From: UBA9300 sp041686075
GTDB lineage: Bacteria; Bacteroidota; Bacteroidia; Bacteroidales; VadinHA17
Length of the DNA stretch: 64,000 nt
Direction of reading: 5' to 3'
NCBI GenBank assembly: GCA_041686075.1
Contig: JAWLEO010000002.1
Span: 79,815 to 143,814, forward strand
Positions 47,368 to 56,161 of this stretch are shown here, in pieces. Below the pieces are notes generated by a model. That model worked only from the letters and a program-made list of their open reading frames with translations. It searched no databases and was not told the origin of the DNA. The translations under genes and the position numbers were made by a program. Within the stretch, counting starts at the first letter, position 1. Every line of letters starts with the position of its first letter.

Positions 47368-47385
47368 ATCCCGAATGCTCGGGAT
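47368..47385. repeat. Small CCCGA hairpin
   Basis: atcccga-atgc-tcgggat forms a 7-bp stem. Its core matches the hairpins at 56109, 63387 and 63730. Confidence 0.85.
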
Positions 47386-47462
47386 TCATGCTGTTCGGTT
47401 CCAGACTCGTGCCAATTAAAATCAGATTTGAAAATTACCTAATCTTCTAATATCTTTATCTT

Positions 47463-48023
47463 ATGTCTCGTAAGTATAAAGTATTTGATATTTCAAAACC
47501 ATATTTTGTTACATCATCAATTGTATCATGGATTAAGATATTCAATGATGAGAAAATAATCAGTATCCTAATTGACTCAATCATATATTGCCAACTGAAC
47601 AAAGGACTTGAAATATACGCATATGTAATTATGCCGGATCATTCCCATATGGTATGCAGATCAATATCAGATAATTCTCTTTCTGATATCTTCAGGGATC
47701 TTAAAAAATTTACATCCAGATCCATTATAAAATACTTAAAGCAGTACAAATCAAGAATATATTCTTCATGGCTTGATAGGTTTCGAGATAATAATAACGA
47801 CTCAGCTGAGCATTACAGAATATGGCAAAATGGTTATAATCCTAAGGAATTATCAAGTAACAAATTCATGGATCAGAAAATTGAATACATACACAGCAAT
47901 CCTGTAAAGGCAGGACTAGTGTCCAGACCTAATGATTATATATATAGTTCTGCTAGAAATTATTCAGAAAAGAAAGGAGTTATTGATGTGGTTGTAACTT
48001 ATGGTAGATGGGAGACCTATTGA
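47463..48023 (+). CDS. REP-associated tyrosine transposase (RAYT, Y1/HUH family)
   Basis: A 186-residue protein of the IS200/IS605-like Y1 transposase family. The HUH motif is PDHSHM (His60, His62). The catalytic tyrosine is probably Tyr125 in RIWQNGYNPKEL, and the family tail IEYIHSNPVKAGLV follows. RAYTs are single-domain relatives of IS200 transposases that act on REP palindromes and usually do not mobilise themselves. The gene is bounded by inverted 27-bp palindromes. Codon use is more AT-rich than uvrB and trxB on either side, consistent with acquisition. Confidence 0.92.
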   Translation: MSRKYKVFDISKPYFVTSSIVSWIKIFNDEKIISILIDSIIYCQLNKGLEIYAYVIMPDHSHMVCRSISDNSLSDIFRDLKKFTSRSIIKYLKQYKSRIYSSWLDRFRDNNNDSAEHYRIWQNGYNPKELSSNKFMDQKIEYIHSNPVKAGLVSRPNDYIYSSARNYSEKKGVIDVVVTYGRWETY

Positions 48024-48030
48024 ATAAACA

Positions 48031-48057
48031 GGCACGGATCTGGAGATCCGCGCCAGC
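48031..48057 (-). repeat. Right REP-like terminal repeat
   Basis: Exact reverse complement of 47232-47258, starting 7 bp after the transposase stop and ending 6 bp before the trxB stop. Confidence 0.95.
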
Positions 48058-48063
48058 GGTTCA

Positions 48064-49059
48064 TTACTTCTCCGCCAGCCACCTTTCGGCATCGATAGCT
48101 GCCATACAGCCACTGCCTGCTGCCGTGACAGCCTGTCGGTAATAGGAATCCTGGAGATCACCGCAGGCAAAAACTCCGGGCACGTTTGTCTTCGTTGAAC
48201 CGGGAACAGTTTTAACGTAGCCTACATCATCAGTTTCAAGAAATTCTTTGAACACGGCTGAATTGGGTGTATGACCTATGGCCAGGAAGAAACCGTCAAT
48301 CTTTATTTTTACAATTTCCTCATTCTCCTCACCCTTATTTTTGACAAGAACAGCACCCTCAACACCATCCTCACCAAACAAATCAACTGCCTGGTGCTTC
48401 CATAGAATCTCAATATTTTCTGTTTTAAAAACCCTCTCCTGCATAGCTTTAGATGCCCTGAATACATCACGCCTCACAATCATATATACCTTACGGGCCA
48501 GACCTGCCAGGTAAGTGGCTTCCTCACATGCGGTGTCACCCCCTCCTACAACGGCAACATCTTTCCCCTTGTAGAAGAAACCGTCACAGGTGGCACAGGC
48601 CGACACCCCCATACCGGCATACTTTTTTTCGGCTTCAAGGCCCAGGTATTTGGCTGTTGCTCCCGTAGCAAGTATAACGATATCAGCCTCTATAGTCTTC
48701 TTGTCATCAATAATAACCTTATGCGGATGATTAGAGAAATCGACTTTTGTGGCAATACCAAACCTTACATCGGTACCAAAGCGCTCAGCCTGCTTCTTGA
48801 AGTCTTCCATCATCTGCGGACCAGTTACACCTTCAGGATAGCCAGGAAAGTTTTCGACCTCGGTAGTAGTGGTGAGCTGGCCTCCCATCTCCAGTCCCGT
48901 GTACAGAACAGGTTTAAGGTTTGCCCTTGCCGTATAAATAGCTGCCGTATACCCGGCAGGGCCGGATCCTACTATAAGACATCTGACTTTCTCAATATCC
49001 TGTGAGTCTCCTGTTGAAGAAGTATCACCGGCAATATTCATCGTTTTTATCGGCTCCAT
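48064..49059 (-). CDS. trxB: Thioredoxin reductase
   Basis: A 331-residue FAD/NADPH disulfide reductase with CLIVGSGPAGYTAAIYTARA, the redox-active CATC (SACATCDGFFYKG), the NADPH site VAVVGGGDTACEEATYLA, and the C-terminal GVFACGDLQDSYYRQAVTAA. It has a 25-residue N-terminal extension before the FAD domain. It reduces thioredoxin with NADPH. Confidence 0.96.
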   Translation of the reverse strand: MEPIKTMNIAGDTSSTGDSQDIEKVRCLIVGSGPAGYTAAIYTARANLKPVLYTGLEMGGQLTTTTEVENFPGYPEGVTGPQMMEDFKKQAERFGTDVRFGIATKVDFSNHPHKVIIDDKKTIEADIVILATGATAKYLGLEAEKKYAGMGVSACATCDGFFYKGKDVAVVGGGDTACEEATYLAGLARKVYMIVRRDVFRASKAMQERVFKTENIEILWKHQAVDLFGEDGVEGAVLVKNKGEENEEIVKIKIDGFFLAIGHTPNSAVFKEFLETDDVGYVKTVPGSTKTNVPGVFACGDLQDSYYRQAVTAAGSGCMAAIDAERWLAEK

Positions 49060-49078
49060 ATTTTAAAAATTATGACTG

Positions 49079-49086
49079 CAAAAATA
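49079..49086 (-). promoter_or_regulatory. -7 box upstream of trxB
   Basis: Minus-strand TATTTTTG followed by CAG, 19 bp from the start codon. Confidence 0.45.
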
Positions 49087-49239
49087 TAAATTTTAAACAA
49101 AAGACATATAAGAGTTTTATCGATACGATCACCTTGTACGGCGGATCATTACAAGCACATCACTTATAACAGTCAAAGTTGTATTTTGATCAATTGCTTT
49201 TTACTTTTATCTTTTTCCTTTTTCCTTTTGTCTTTTGTC

Positions 49240-49714
49240 TTACGAGATATTAATCTCTTTCAACTCAATCATATCCCTCCTGCTGATGCCCAGCTCGAGG
49301 TCCTCTGCAATATCAAGAAAGGCTGATGCCCGTGGATTATCGGTCTTTTGTATACCCTCTTCAATCCTTTTCGCCACCACTATCTCATGAGCTATACGGT
49401 CTATTGCCACAGGGTCGGTACCAACCATCATGGTACTGTAATTACAGAAGAACTGCGGATTAGCACCGGGACCTCCGTTGAAACATCCCTTCAGTCCATC
49501 AACAACATTTAACACTACCTTATCTCGTAACGGCGCAAAGGCACAAACATGTGCGCATGTCTCATGCAACTGTATCAGCCATGTTGGTTTCTGGTTTTTG
49601 TTGCTGTAATAAAATACTTCCGGTGGAAGCGGCTGCAGGTGCCCCTGCCACTACCAGGCTGCCTGTTCCTAATACCTTGAAAAAGCGGCGGCGGGAAAAT
49701 GGAATTTTTGACAT
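49240..49714 (-). pseudogene. DUF362 protein remnant (internal deletion plus frameshift)
   Basis: The 5' fragment (49562-49714) encodes a twin-arginine signal (PFSRRRFFKVLGTGSLVVAG) and stops after 50 residues. The 3' fragment (49240-49569), in another frame, encodes only the C-terminal part of a DUF362 protein (FFCNYSTMMVGTDPVAIDRI, ISRRDMIEL). The central domain of some 150-200 residues is missing. A -7 box (TATTTTTG, 49740-49747) survives upstream. This is a decayed gene. Confidence 0.8.
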
Positions 49715-49803
49715 GATGTGTTTTTTAAAAATTATTTGCCAAAAATAGGAAAAATTGGAATACTGGAATACTGGATTAATGGAATAATGGATTATCCTTC
49801 TTC

Positions 49804-49844
49804 GCTGGTACAGGTCTCTGACCTGCGCCCAGCTTCGGCGGACA
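49804..49844. repeat. REP-like hairpin copy (diverged)
   Basis: gctggtacaggtctctgacc followed by tgcgcccagcttcggcggac. Same layout as the RAYT-end repeat with a diverged core. Confidence 0.8.
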
Positions 49845-49932
49845 GACTGACCCAAATCCCATGCATCAAATTATATTACAATCAGTCCTTTATATAAGGC
49901 AAACAAAAAAATCTTCGCAAAATCCAGGACCA

Positions 49933-51204
49933 ATGAAGAATATCTCGCTAATCATCTTAATAACAATAGCTTTAACAGGCTATGACAGGGCAGATAATAT
50001 TGAGAATCCTCATTACGATATCAGGCTGTCAATAGATCCTGCAGAGCAGTATATCGATGTTGAATGTAAATGGGTCCTGCCCAAAAATACGGAAGCTGGT
50101 ACCATCATCTTTTATTTGCACAGACAGCTTCAAATTGAAGAAATAATGCCCAGCAATGGTGAATCAGTAATTATAAGCCGGGATACAAGTGATATCCGGT
50201 ATATGCCATACGCCACCAAATACACCATAAAAACTCATGCATTGAAAAATAACAGGACCAGCCTCCAAATGAAGTACTCCGGCCGGATAACTGAATGGTC
50301 CGAATGGAGTCCGAGTGTCATTGGTGAGGAATGGACCGAACTGGGTTCATATTTTCCATGGTATCCAAGAAACAAGGAATACGGGCCATTTACCTATGAG
50401 GTGGAAGTCTTTATCGACGATAAGTACCACACATTCATGATGGGTAATGAAGCAGCAGATAAGAACTGGGCATCATATACTACTGAAAATACCACCAATG
50501 ATATTGTACTCTGTGCCTCAGAAGATCTCAGAACCGTAAATAAGGAAGTATTCCAGTATGACCTGTGCATTGCTCATTCAAGCTTTCCCGACACACTGAT
50601 CAATTCACTAACAGATGATATCAGGGAGATACTGGCATTATTCAACCGGTGGTTCCCAGCGGGTGGAAACACAATTTGCCTGGTCGAATCGATGAGGGAA
50701 GAAGGCGGAGGTTATGCAAGATTGGGGGGCATATACCTTTCCGGCTTAACAAGCTCTGATTTTTACGGCTCTCGCAAAGCATACACCAGGTACCTCGCCC
50801 ACGAAATATCTCATCTCTGGTGGTACAGGGCCGATGCCAACACCTGGGAAGACTGGCTGAACGAAGGTTTTGCGGAATATACCGCCCTATTGGTGCTCAG
50901 GGAATTATACGGACAGGATTATTTTGAAGAGCAGATTGAAAAAAAGAGAGAGCAGTCTGAGGGCACCGATCCTGTATGGCAATATGACCGTAACAGGGAA
51001 CAGGCATATACAATATTATATGACAAGGCACCTCTTCTGTTATATGAACTTGAAGGCAGAATAGGTATTGGTCCATTTAAACAACTCATGTGGGACCTTC
51101 TCATTAATAAAGTTTCCACAACATACGAATTCAAACGCATCTTAACGGACCTGGAAGGCGAGGAAACAGCAGAATGGTTTGTTGAGATGCTGAAGGAAAG
51201 ATAG
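49933..51204 (+). CDS. M1-family-like metallopeptidase
   Basis: About 423 residues from the ATG at 49933 (MKNISLIILITIAL signal). The zinc site is HEISHLWW with the downstream glutamate in NEGFAEY, the gluzincin M1 pattern. An N-terminal beta-domain (DIRLSIDPAEQYIDVECKW) precedes it. The signal ends LTGY where a lipoprotein would have LTGC; the codon is TAT. The frame is open upstream to 49861, but those 24 residues are not signal-like. A TAG stop opens directly into a GGCTGAGG-type repeat. The substrate is unknown. Confidence 0.88.
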   Translation: MKNISLIILITIALTGYDRADNIENPHYDIRLSIDPAEQYIDVECKWVLPKNTEAGTIIFYLHRQLQIEEIMPSNGESVIISRDTSDIRYMPYATKYTIKTHALKNNRTSLQMKYSGRITEWSEWSPSVIGEEWTELGSYFPWYPRNKEYGPFTYEVEVFIDDKYHTFMMGNEAADKNWASYTTENTTNDIVLCASEDLRTVNKEVFQYDLCIAHSSFPDTLINSLTDDIREILALFNRWFPAGGNTICLVESMREEGGGYARLGGIYLSGLTSSDFYGSRKAYTRYLAHEISHLWWYRADANTWEDWLNEGFAEYTALLVLRELYGQDYFEEQIEKKREQSEGTDPVWQYDRNREQAYTILYDKAPLLLYELEGRIGIGPFKQLMWDLLINKVSTTYEFKRILTDLEGEETAEWFVEMLKER

Positions 51205-51237
51205 GCTGAGGCCAAGGAAGTTATGAGTTTCACCTTC

Positions 51238-51279
51238 GCTGGCGCGGGTCTCCAGACCCGTGCCCAGCTACGGTGGACA
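51238..51279. repeat. REP-like hairpin copy
   Basis: gctggcgcgggtctccagac followed by ccgtgcccagctacggtgga. Core stem gggtct/agaccc; same frame as the RAYT ends. Confidence 0.9.
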
Positions 51280-51374
51280 CAGTATGAGTGATGAGTTTTT
51301 CACCTCTCACCTCTTGTCCTGAGTAAGGACGAAGGCCGCATCGAAGGGCTCACCCTTTATCTTTTTATCTTCCT

Positions 51375-53747
51375 TTATTCTCGCCTTATCGCATTAGCCG
51401 GGTTAATCACCGCAGCACGGTATGACTGGAAACTAACGGTTATTAAGGATATTGCCAATGCAGCTAAACCGACAATGATAAAGACACTGGCTTCGATACC
51501 AATCCTGTAGGGAAAATCCTTCAGCCAGTTGTTGAGATAAAGGTATGACAGTGGGAAGCCTATAACTGCAGCAATAAGTACAAGGTACAGGAATTCCGTG
51601 GATAAAAGCAGTACCACCCGTGAGACAGTAGATCCCATTATCTTTCTTATACCAATTTCCCGTGTCCTTCTCTCCGCAATAAATGAAGATAATCCGTATA
51701 ATCCCAATGCTGCAATCAGTGTTGCAAGGATTGTAAAATACTTAAAGAGCCGGCTCATCCTCAACTCACTACCGTACATATCATTAATTACCTCATCGGC
51801 GTATTCAAAGGTAAGGGGATAATCGGGTATTGTCCGCTCCCATATATCTCTTACTGCCTGCATTGCTGCCTGAGGATTGGTATCAGACAGTCTAATCATT
51901 ATATAGTTGAATCTCTCCGGATGTTCCAGGTTGATAGCTAGTGGCTCAATTTTACTTCTGGCACTCTGAAAATGAAAGTCCTTCAGCACACCGACTATCT
52001 CACCTCTATACCCCTGGAATCTGAACCACCTTCCCACGGGATCATCTACTCCCATTATTCGCACAAGCTCCTCGTTAACAATAAAATTAGCCATGGTATC
52101 TGCAGGCATGTCACCAGGATAATCCCTTGAAAATGATCTTCCGTCAACTATCTGGTATTTCATTGTCTCTATCAGGTCATAATCAACATGATTGAATGAA
52201 AACAAAACATCCAACTCAGGATCTTTACCTTCCCAGTCGACTCCTGAAGAATTGCTCCCGATGAATATCGGATTCAGGGTGGAAGCGGAGACATTCTCTA
52301 TCAATGGGTTTCTCTTCAGTTCACCTTTTATTGCATTATACTTAGGCTCAAAGTTTTCTGTAACAGGTATATATATTAGATTTTCCTTATCATAGCCCAT
52401 ATCAAGATTACGCATATGCTTCATCTGCATATAGATTATAATACCACTTACAGCCAGAAATATAGAGAGTACAAACTGTGTGATTACCAGCACCCTTCGC
52501 AAACCACCGCTCTTCTTGCCCTTTGTCACTTCTCCTTTTAGTATGTTTACGGCTTTAAAGGACGAAAGAAAGAATGCCGGGTATATACCCGCTATAAAAC
52601 CTGCCACTATCGCCACCAGGAGAGATCCAAAAATGAAACTGGCATTAAAAAGGTCTGCCAGCTCGAACTCCTTTCCCGATATTGTATTAAAAGGCTGGAG
52701 CAGCAGCCCTATTATTATGAGTGCAATAAGCAGTGCTATCAGAACCTGGAATACGGACTCCAGCACAAACTGAACAACCATATTACCTTTATGTGCTCCA
52801 ACAACTTTCTTAATCCCAATTTCCTTCCCCCTCAGGGATGATCTTGCGGTTGTCAGATTAATGAAATTTATGCATGCAATAATAAGTACGAATAAGCCTA
52901 TAGCCCCGAATATGTAAATATTTACTATGGCACCCGGTGATCTTTCGTAACCGAAGTAGCTATGAAGATGAATGCGTGTCAGACCGGCTACCATAAACTC
53001 CGTTAGTGATTCCGGTGCATACTCCCTCTGTATTGATGTCATCTTTTCACCAAGGGCCTCACGATCAAAATCAGGTACGCATTTAACATAAGTAATGATG
53101 CTGTTGCTGCCCCACTGATCATTTGTTAAACCTATCTGGTCAAGGAACCTGAACGGAATTACGGCATCAAAGCTTACTACAGTATTGGCCGTCATTTCCT
53201 CAAGCACGCCGGTAACCATAAAATCAAATTGTTTTTCAATGGTGATGGATTGTCCGAGAGGATTCTCATCACCAAAATATTTTTCTGCCAGTTCCTCTGA
53301 CATAACAATAGTATGAGGTTCTGACAGGGCAGTATTAGGATCTCCATATTTAAAATTGAAGGAGAACATCCTGAAGAATGTAGAATCCACGCCCCGGAGG
53401 TCGTCCTCAAACATTTTCATGTCACCTTTTTCAAACAAAACCCTTGGCAGATAACTGAACCTTGTATACTCAATTATCTCTGGTATTCTTTTTTTCCATT
53501 CCGCCCCACTGGGATAAGGAGTTACATTAACATGGTAGACATCACCGCTATAGTGTTGGTCTTCTTCAACCCTGTATATCTGGTCCGCATCATTAAAAAA
53601 TTTATCGTAACTGAGCTCATGCTGTATCCACAATAGAATAAGGAGGGCAGCTGCCAGCCCTACTGAAAGTCCGAAAATATTGAGGAAGGATACGCTCCGG
53701 TTGCTTATCAGGTTGCGCCAGGCAACCCTGAAGAAATTTTTTATCAT
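51375..53747 (-). CDS. ABC transporter permease (MacB/FtsX type)
   Basis: A 790-residue permease. It has an N-terminal membrane helix (SFLNIFGLSVGLAAALLILL), a periplasmic MacB core, three FtsX-type helices (about 285-440), a second periplasmic domain, and a final three-helix FtsX bundle (FKYFTILATLIAALGLYGLS, ending PANAIRRE). Such duplicated permeases pair with LolD/MacB-like ATPases. The ATPase gene is upstream on the same strand after a 248-bp repeat-filled spacer. It is paralogous in layout to the permease at 60803. Confidence 0.92.
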   Translation of the reverse strand: MIKNFFRVAWRNLISNRSVSFLNIFGLSVGLAAALLILLWIQHELSYDKFFNDADQIYRVEEDQHYSGDVYHVNVTPYPSGAEWKKRIPEIIEYTRFSYLPRVLFEKGDMKMFEDDLRGVDSTFFRMFSFNFKYGDPNTALSEPHTIVMSEELAEKYFGDENPLGQSITIEKQFDFMVTGVLEEMTANTVVSFDAVIPFRFLDQIGLTNDQWGSNSIITYVKCVPDFDREALGEKMTSIQREYAPESLTEFMVAGLTRIHLHSYFGYERSPGAIVNIYIFGAIGLFVLIIACINFINLTTARSSLRGKEIGIKKVVGAHKGNMVVQFVLESVFQVLIALLIALIIIGLLLQPFNTISGKEFELADLFNASFIFGSLLVAIVAGFIAGIYPAFFLSSFKAVNILKGEVTKGKKSGGLRRVLVITQFVLSIFLAVSGIIIYMQMKHMRNLDMGYDKENLIYIPVTENFEPKYNAIKGELKRNPLIENVSASTLNPIFIGSNSSGVDWEGKDPELDVLFSFNHVDYDLIETMKYQIVDGRSFSRDYPGDMPADTMANFIVNEELVRIMGVDDPVGRWFRFQGYRGEIVGVLKDFHFQSARSKIEPLAINLEHPERFNYIMIRLSDTNPQAAMQAVRDIWERTIPDYPLTFEYADEVINDMYGSELRMSRLFKYFTILATLIAALGLYGLSSFIAERRTREIGIRKIMGSTVSRVVLLLSTEFLYLVLIAAVIGFPLSYLYLNNWLKDFPYRIGIEASVFIIVGLAALAISLITVSFQSYRAAVINPANAIRRE

Positions 53748-53842
53748 TATTATCGGTTAATTAGATAGTCATTCTATAGACGCTCAAACTTCTACAGTGT
53801 TGCAGAAATGATCTGGAAAATCCCTGTAAACTATTAGGAATT

Positions 53843-53990
53843 AGTTACGGCGACTGCAGGGAGCCAAATTACACCGAGCGAAGCGAGGTAAGTTACGCCG
53901 AGTAACGCGAGGCCAGTTACGGCGCGCGCCAGCACGCCCAGTTACGCGACCGCAGTCCGCCGCCGCCGAAGGCTATGGCGGACGGAGGAA
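53843..53990. repeat. GTTACGC/GCGAGG spacer repeat
   Basis: Degenerate copies of ttacgccgag, agttacgc and gaagcgagg fill the spacer between the permease and ATPase genes. It ends in a tccgcc...ggcgga hairpin at about 53955-53982. Related in words to the array at 37978. Confidence 0.8.
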
Positions 53991-53995
53991 GCAAC

Positions 53996-54685
53996 TTACT
54001 TAGTCTTATTCTCCGTCACAATTTCCCCGTCGAACAGGTTTATTATCCTGTGGGCAAAGTCTGCATCATGGTGTGAGTGAGTAACCATGACTATTGTTGT
54101 CCCCTCCTTATTGAGTTCTGTAAGAAGATTCATTACCTCATCACCATTTTTTGAGTCGAGATTACCCGTTGGCTCATCAGCAAGTATCAGTTTAGGGTTA
54201 GCTACCACTGCCCTTGCAATTGCCACTCTTTGCTGCTGCCCCCCTGATAATTGTTGCGGGAAATGCTTACTTCGGTGTCCTATTTTCATTCTTTCAAGAA
54301 CATTATTAACAAGCTGTTTACGCTCCGATGATTTCATCTTAAGGTATATCAATGGCAGCTCAACATTCTCATATACTGTAAGTTCGTCAATAAGGTTAAA
54401 GCTCTGAAATACAAAACCAATATTCCCTTTCCTGAAAATGGTCCTTTGCCTTTCCTTTAGTTTAGCAACCTCACTTCCGTTGAACTGGTAATCACCAGCT
54501 GTGGGATTGTCAAGTAATCCAAGGATATTGAGCAGGGTGGATTTTCCACATCCGGAAGGTCCCATAACCGCAACAAATTCACCCTCTCCTACCTTTAGGT
54601 CGATATCTTTAAGTGCTGTTGTTTCAACTTCTTCTGTCCTGAAGACCTTTGACATGTCTTCTGTTTTGATAATTAATTTTTCCAT
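53996..54685 (-). CDS. ABC transporter ATP-binding protein (LolD/MacB type)
   Basis: A 229-residue ATPase: Walker A GPSGCGKSTLLN, Q-loop GFVFQSFNLIDEL, signature LSGGQQQRVAIARAVV, Walker B LILADEPTGNLDS and the H-loop VMVTHSHHDA. Its subfamily powers FtsX/MacB-type permeases in mechanotransmission-style efflux, so its partners here are the adjacent permeases. Confidence 0.95.
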   Translation of the reverse strand: MEKLIIKTEDMSKVFRTEEVETTALKDIDLKVGEGEFVAVMGPSGCGKSTLLNILGLLDNPTAGDYQFNGSEVAKLKERQRTIFRKGNIGFVFQSFNLIDELTVYENVELPLIYLKMKSSERKQLVNNVLERMKIGHRSKHFPQQLSGGQQQRVAIARAVVANPKLILADEPTGNLDSKNGDEVMNLLTELNKEGTTIVMVTHSHHDADFAHRIINLFDGEIVTENKTK

Positions 54686-54763
54686 TTCGTTTATGTTATT
54701 AATAGTTAGTTAGTTTTTTCAATTTAGTGCTGGGGCTGTCTTATAAGTCCCATCGTGTAGGAT

Positions 54764-56020
54764 TTATTTAAAAACAAGTTTTTCATTATCACCAAAGCTT
54801 TCATAGTTAGAGACGATAACTTTTTCTCCGGGCTGCAGCCCTTCCAAAATTTCATAATACATCGGGTTCTGTTCACCGAGCCTGATATCCCTTCTCACCG
54901 CGAAATCACCCGAGGGATCAACAACGTAAATCCACTGTCCACCAGTGGTTTGGAAGAATCCGCCTTTTTTAATCATGATGGCTTCCTGCGATTCGCCAAG
55001 CTGTAATTCTATATGATAAGTCTGTCCTGTTCTTATATTTTCCGGGACGTCACCCGTAAAAAGCATATCGATCTCGAACTGGTTATTTCTCACCTGGGGG
55101 TATACCCTTCTTACTTTCAGTTCGTATTCAACACCGTTTCTTTCAAAGTGTCCCAGCAGGCCTGCTTTTACCCTGTCTATATAATGTTCATCTATCAATG
55201 CCGTTACCCGGTGTGAGGTAAGTACGTTTATCTGTCCTATTGATTGTCCCCTTGATATTGACTGGCCTATCTCAGCTTCCAACAATCCCAGCTGGCCATC
55301 CACGGGAGCTTTTATATTGAGGTTTTGTTGCCGCTGACGTACCAACTCCAGGTTTTTCCTCATATTATCCAGGTTATCCTCCATCTGCATTACCTGTATG
55401 CTCCTGAATATACTGTCCTGCTTCTGCCTTTCAATATACAGCTCATATGACCTGCTCGCAAACTCATAGGTCTCTTTCGAAGTAAGGTATTCCTCTTCAG
55501 AGATCAGGTTGTCCTCAAACAAAACTTTATTCCTTTCGTATTCCCTTTTCTTCTTTGCGATATCATATTCAAGATTAAGAAGCTCTCTTTTTATCTGGAG
55601 CCTCTCCTGCTCCATGGTAACCATGGTATTTCTCAGGAAGTTTGATTTCTCGGCCAATTGGGCCTCACTGTCAAGTATGCTCATACTCAGGTCAGGGTTG
55701 CTAAGGCGCAGTATAACATCCCCTTCTTTGACCAGTGATCCCTCTTCGATAAGTCTCTCCTCTACCCTTCCGCCTTCCTGGGCGTCCAGATAAATGGTAG
55801 CTATGGGTTCCACCTGACCGGTAATAGTGTGATAGTCATCAAACACTCCGTATCGTACTTCATCTATCACCAACCTGTCTTCAAAGACGCGGTAGGTGGA
55901 TGTTTTGTCCGTGAAGAATGCAAAATATATAATCACCACCAGGAATATCCCCAGTGCTATATATCCTATATGTTTCTTTTTCAGTCCTTTCTTCTGTTCT
56001 ATTTTTTTATCCATGCTCAT
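54764..56020 (-). CDS. HlyD-family periplasmic adaptor
   Basis: A 418-residue membrane fusion protein. One N-terminal membrane helix (HIGYIALGIFLVVIIYFAFF) precedes the biotinyl-lipoyl half-motif (IYLDAQEGGRVEERLIEEGS), a long coiled-coil hairpin (about 125-240), the second half-motif (NIKAPVDGQLGLLEAEIGQS) and a beta-barrel/membrane-proximal end. It should bridge the inner-membrane transporter and the TolC homologue encoded just upstream. Confidence 0.94.
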   Translation of the reverse strand: MSMDKKIEQKKGLKKKHIGYIALGIFLVVIIYFAFFTDKTSTYRVFEDRLVIDEVRYGVFDDYHTITGQVEPIATIYLDAQEGGRVEERLIEEGSLVKEGDVILRLSNPDLSMSILDSEAQLAEKSNFLRNTMVTMEQERLQIKRELLNLEYDIAKKKREYERNKVLFEDNLISEEEYLTSKETYEFASRSYELYIERQKQDSIFRSIQVMQMEDNLDNMRKNLELVRQRQQNLNIKAPVDGQLGLLEAEIGQSISRGQSIGQINVLTSHRVTALIDEHYIDRVKAGLLGHFERNGVEYELKVRRVYPQVRNNQFEIDMLFTGDVPENIRTGQTYHIELQLGESQEAIMIKKGGFFQTTGGQWIYVVDPSGDFAVRRDIRLGEQNPMYYEILEGLQPGEKVIVSNYESFGDNEKLVFK

Positions 56021-56102
56021 GGCAGAAAGTATTTTTTTTGTTTCTAGTTACTAGTTTCTCGTTGCTCGTTGCTCATCTCTCACCGCTCACCGCTCACCCC
56101 TG

Positions 56103-56132
56103 TCCGCCGAAGTCCCGAGCACTCGGGACTTC
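56103..56132. repeat. CCCGAG hairpin with tccgcc flank
   Basis: gaagtcccgag-ca-ctcgggacttc (56109-56132) is a perfect 11-bp stem with a 2-nt loop, preceded by tccgcc. It lies between the tolC-like and hlyD-like genes. Confidence 0.9.
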
Positions 56133-56161
56133 GTCATTCAACATTCGATATTCGATATTCA

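Larger units (their letters stand above)
47232..48057 (+). mobile_element. RAYT element with inverted REP-like ends
   Basis: The whole spacer between uvrB and trxB is filled by this unit. A 27-bp sequence starting gctggcgcggatctcc at 47232-47258 is repeated as an exact inverted copy at 48031-48057. Between them are a second degenerate copy (47315-47341), two partial gctggcgcgagtct copies (47271-47284, 47293-47306) and a transposase gene. Each end is itself a palindrome around GGATCT/AGATCC. Confidence 0.85.

Noticed and set aside
49240..49569. An intact small protein of 109 residues
   Set aside because: The sequence is only the C-terminal part of a DUF362 protein and the matching Tat signal sits just upstream in another frame.
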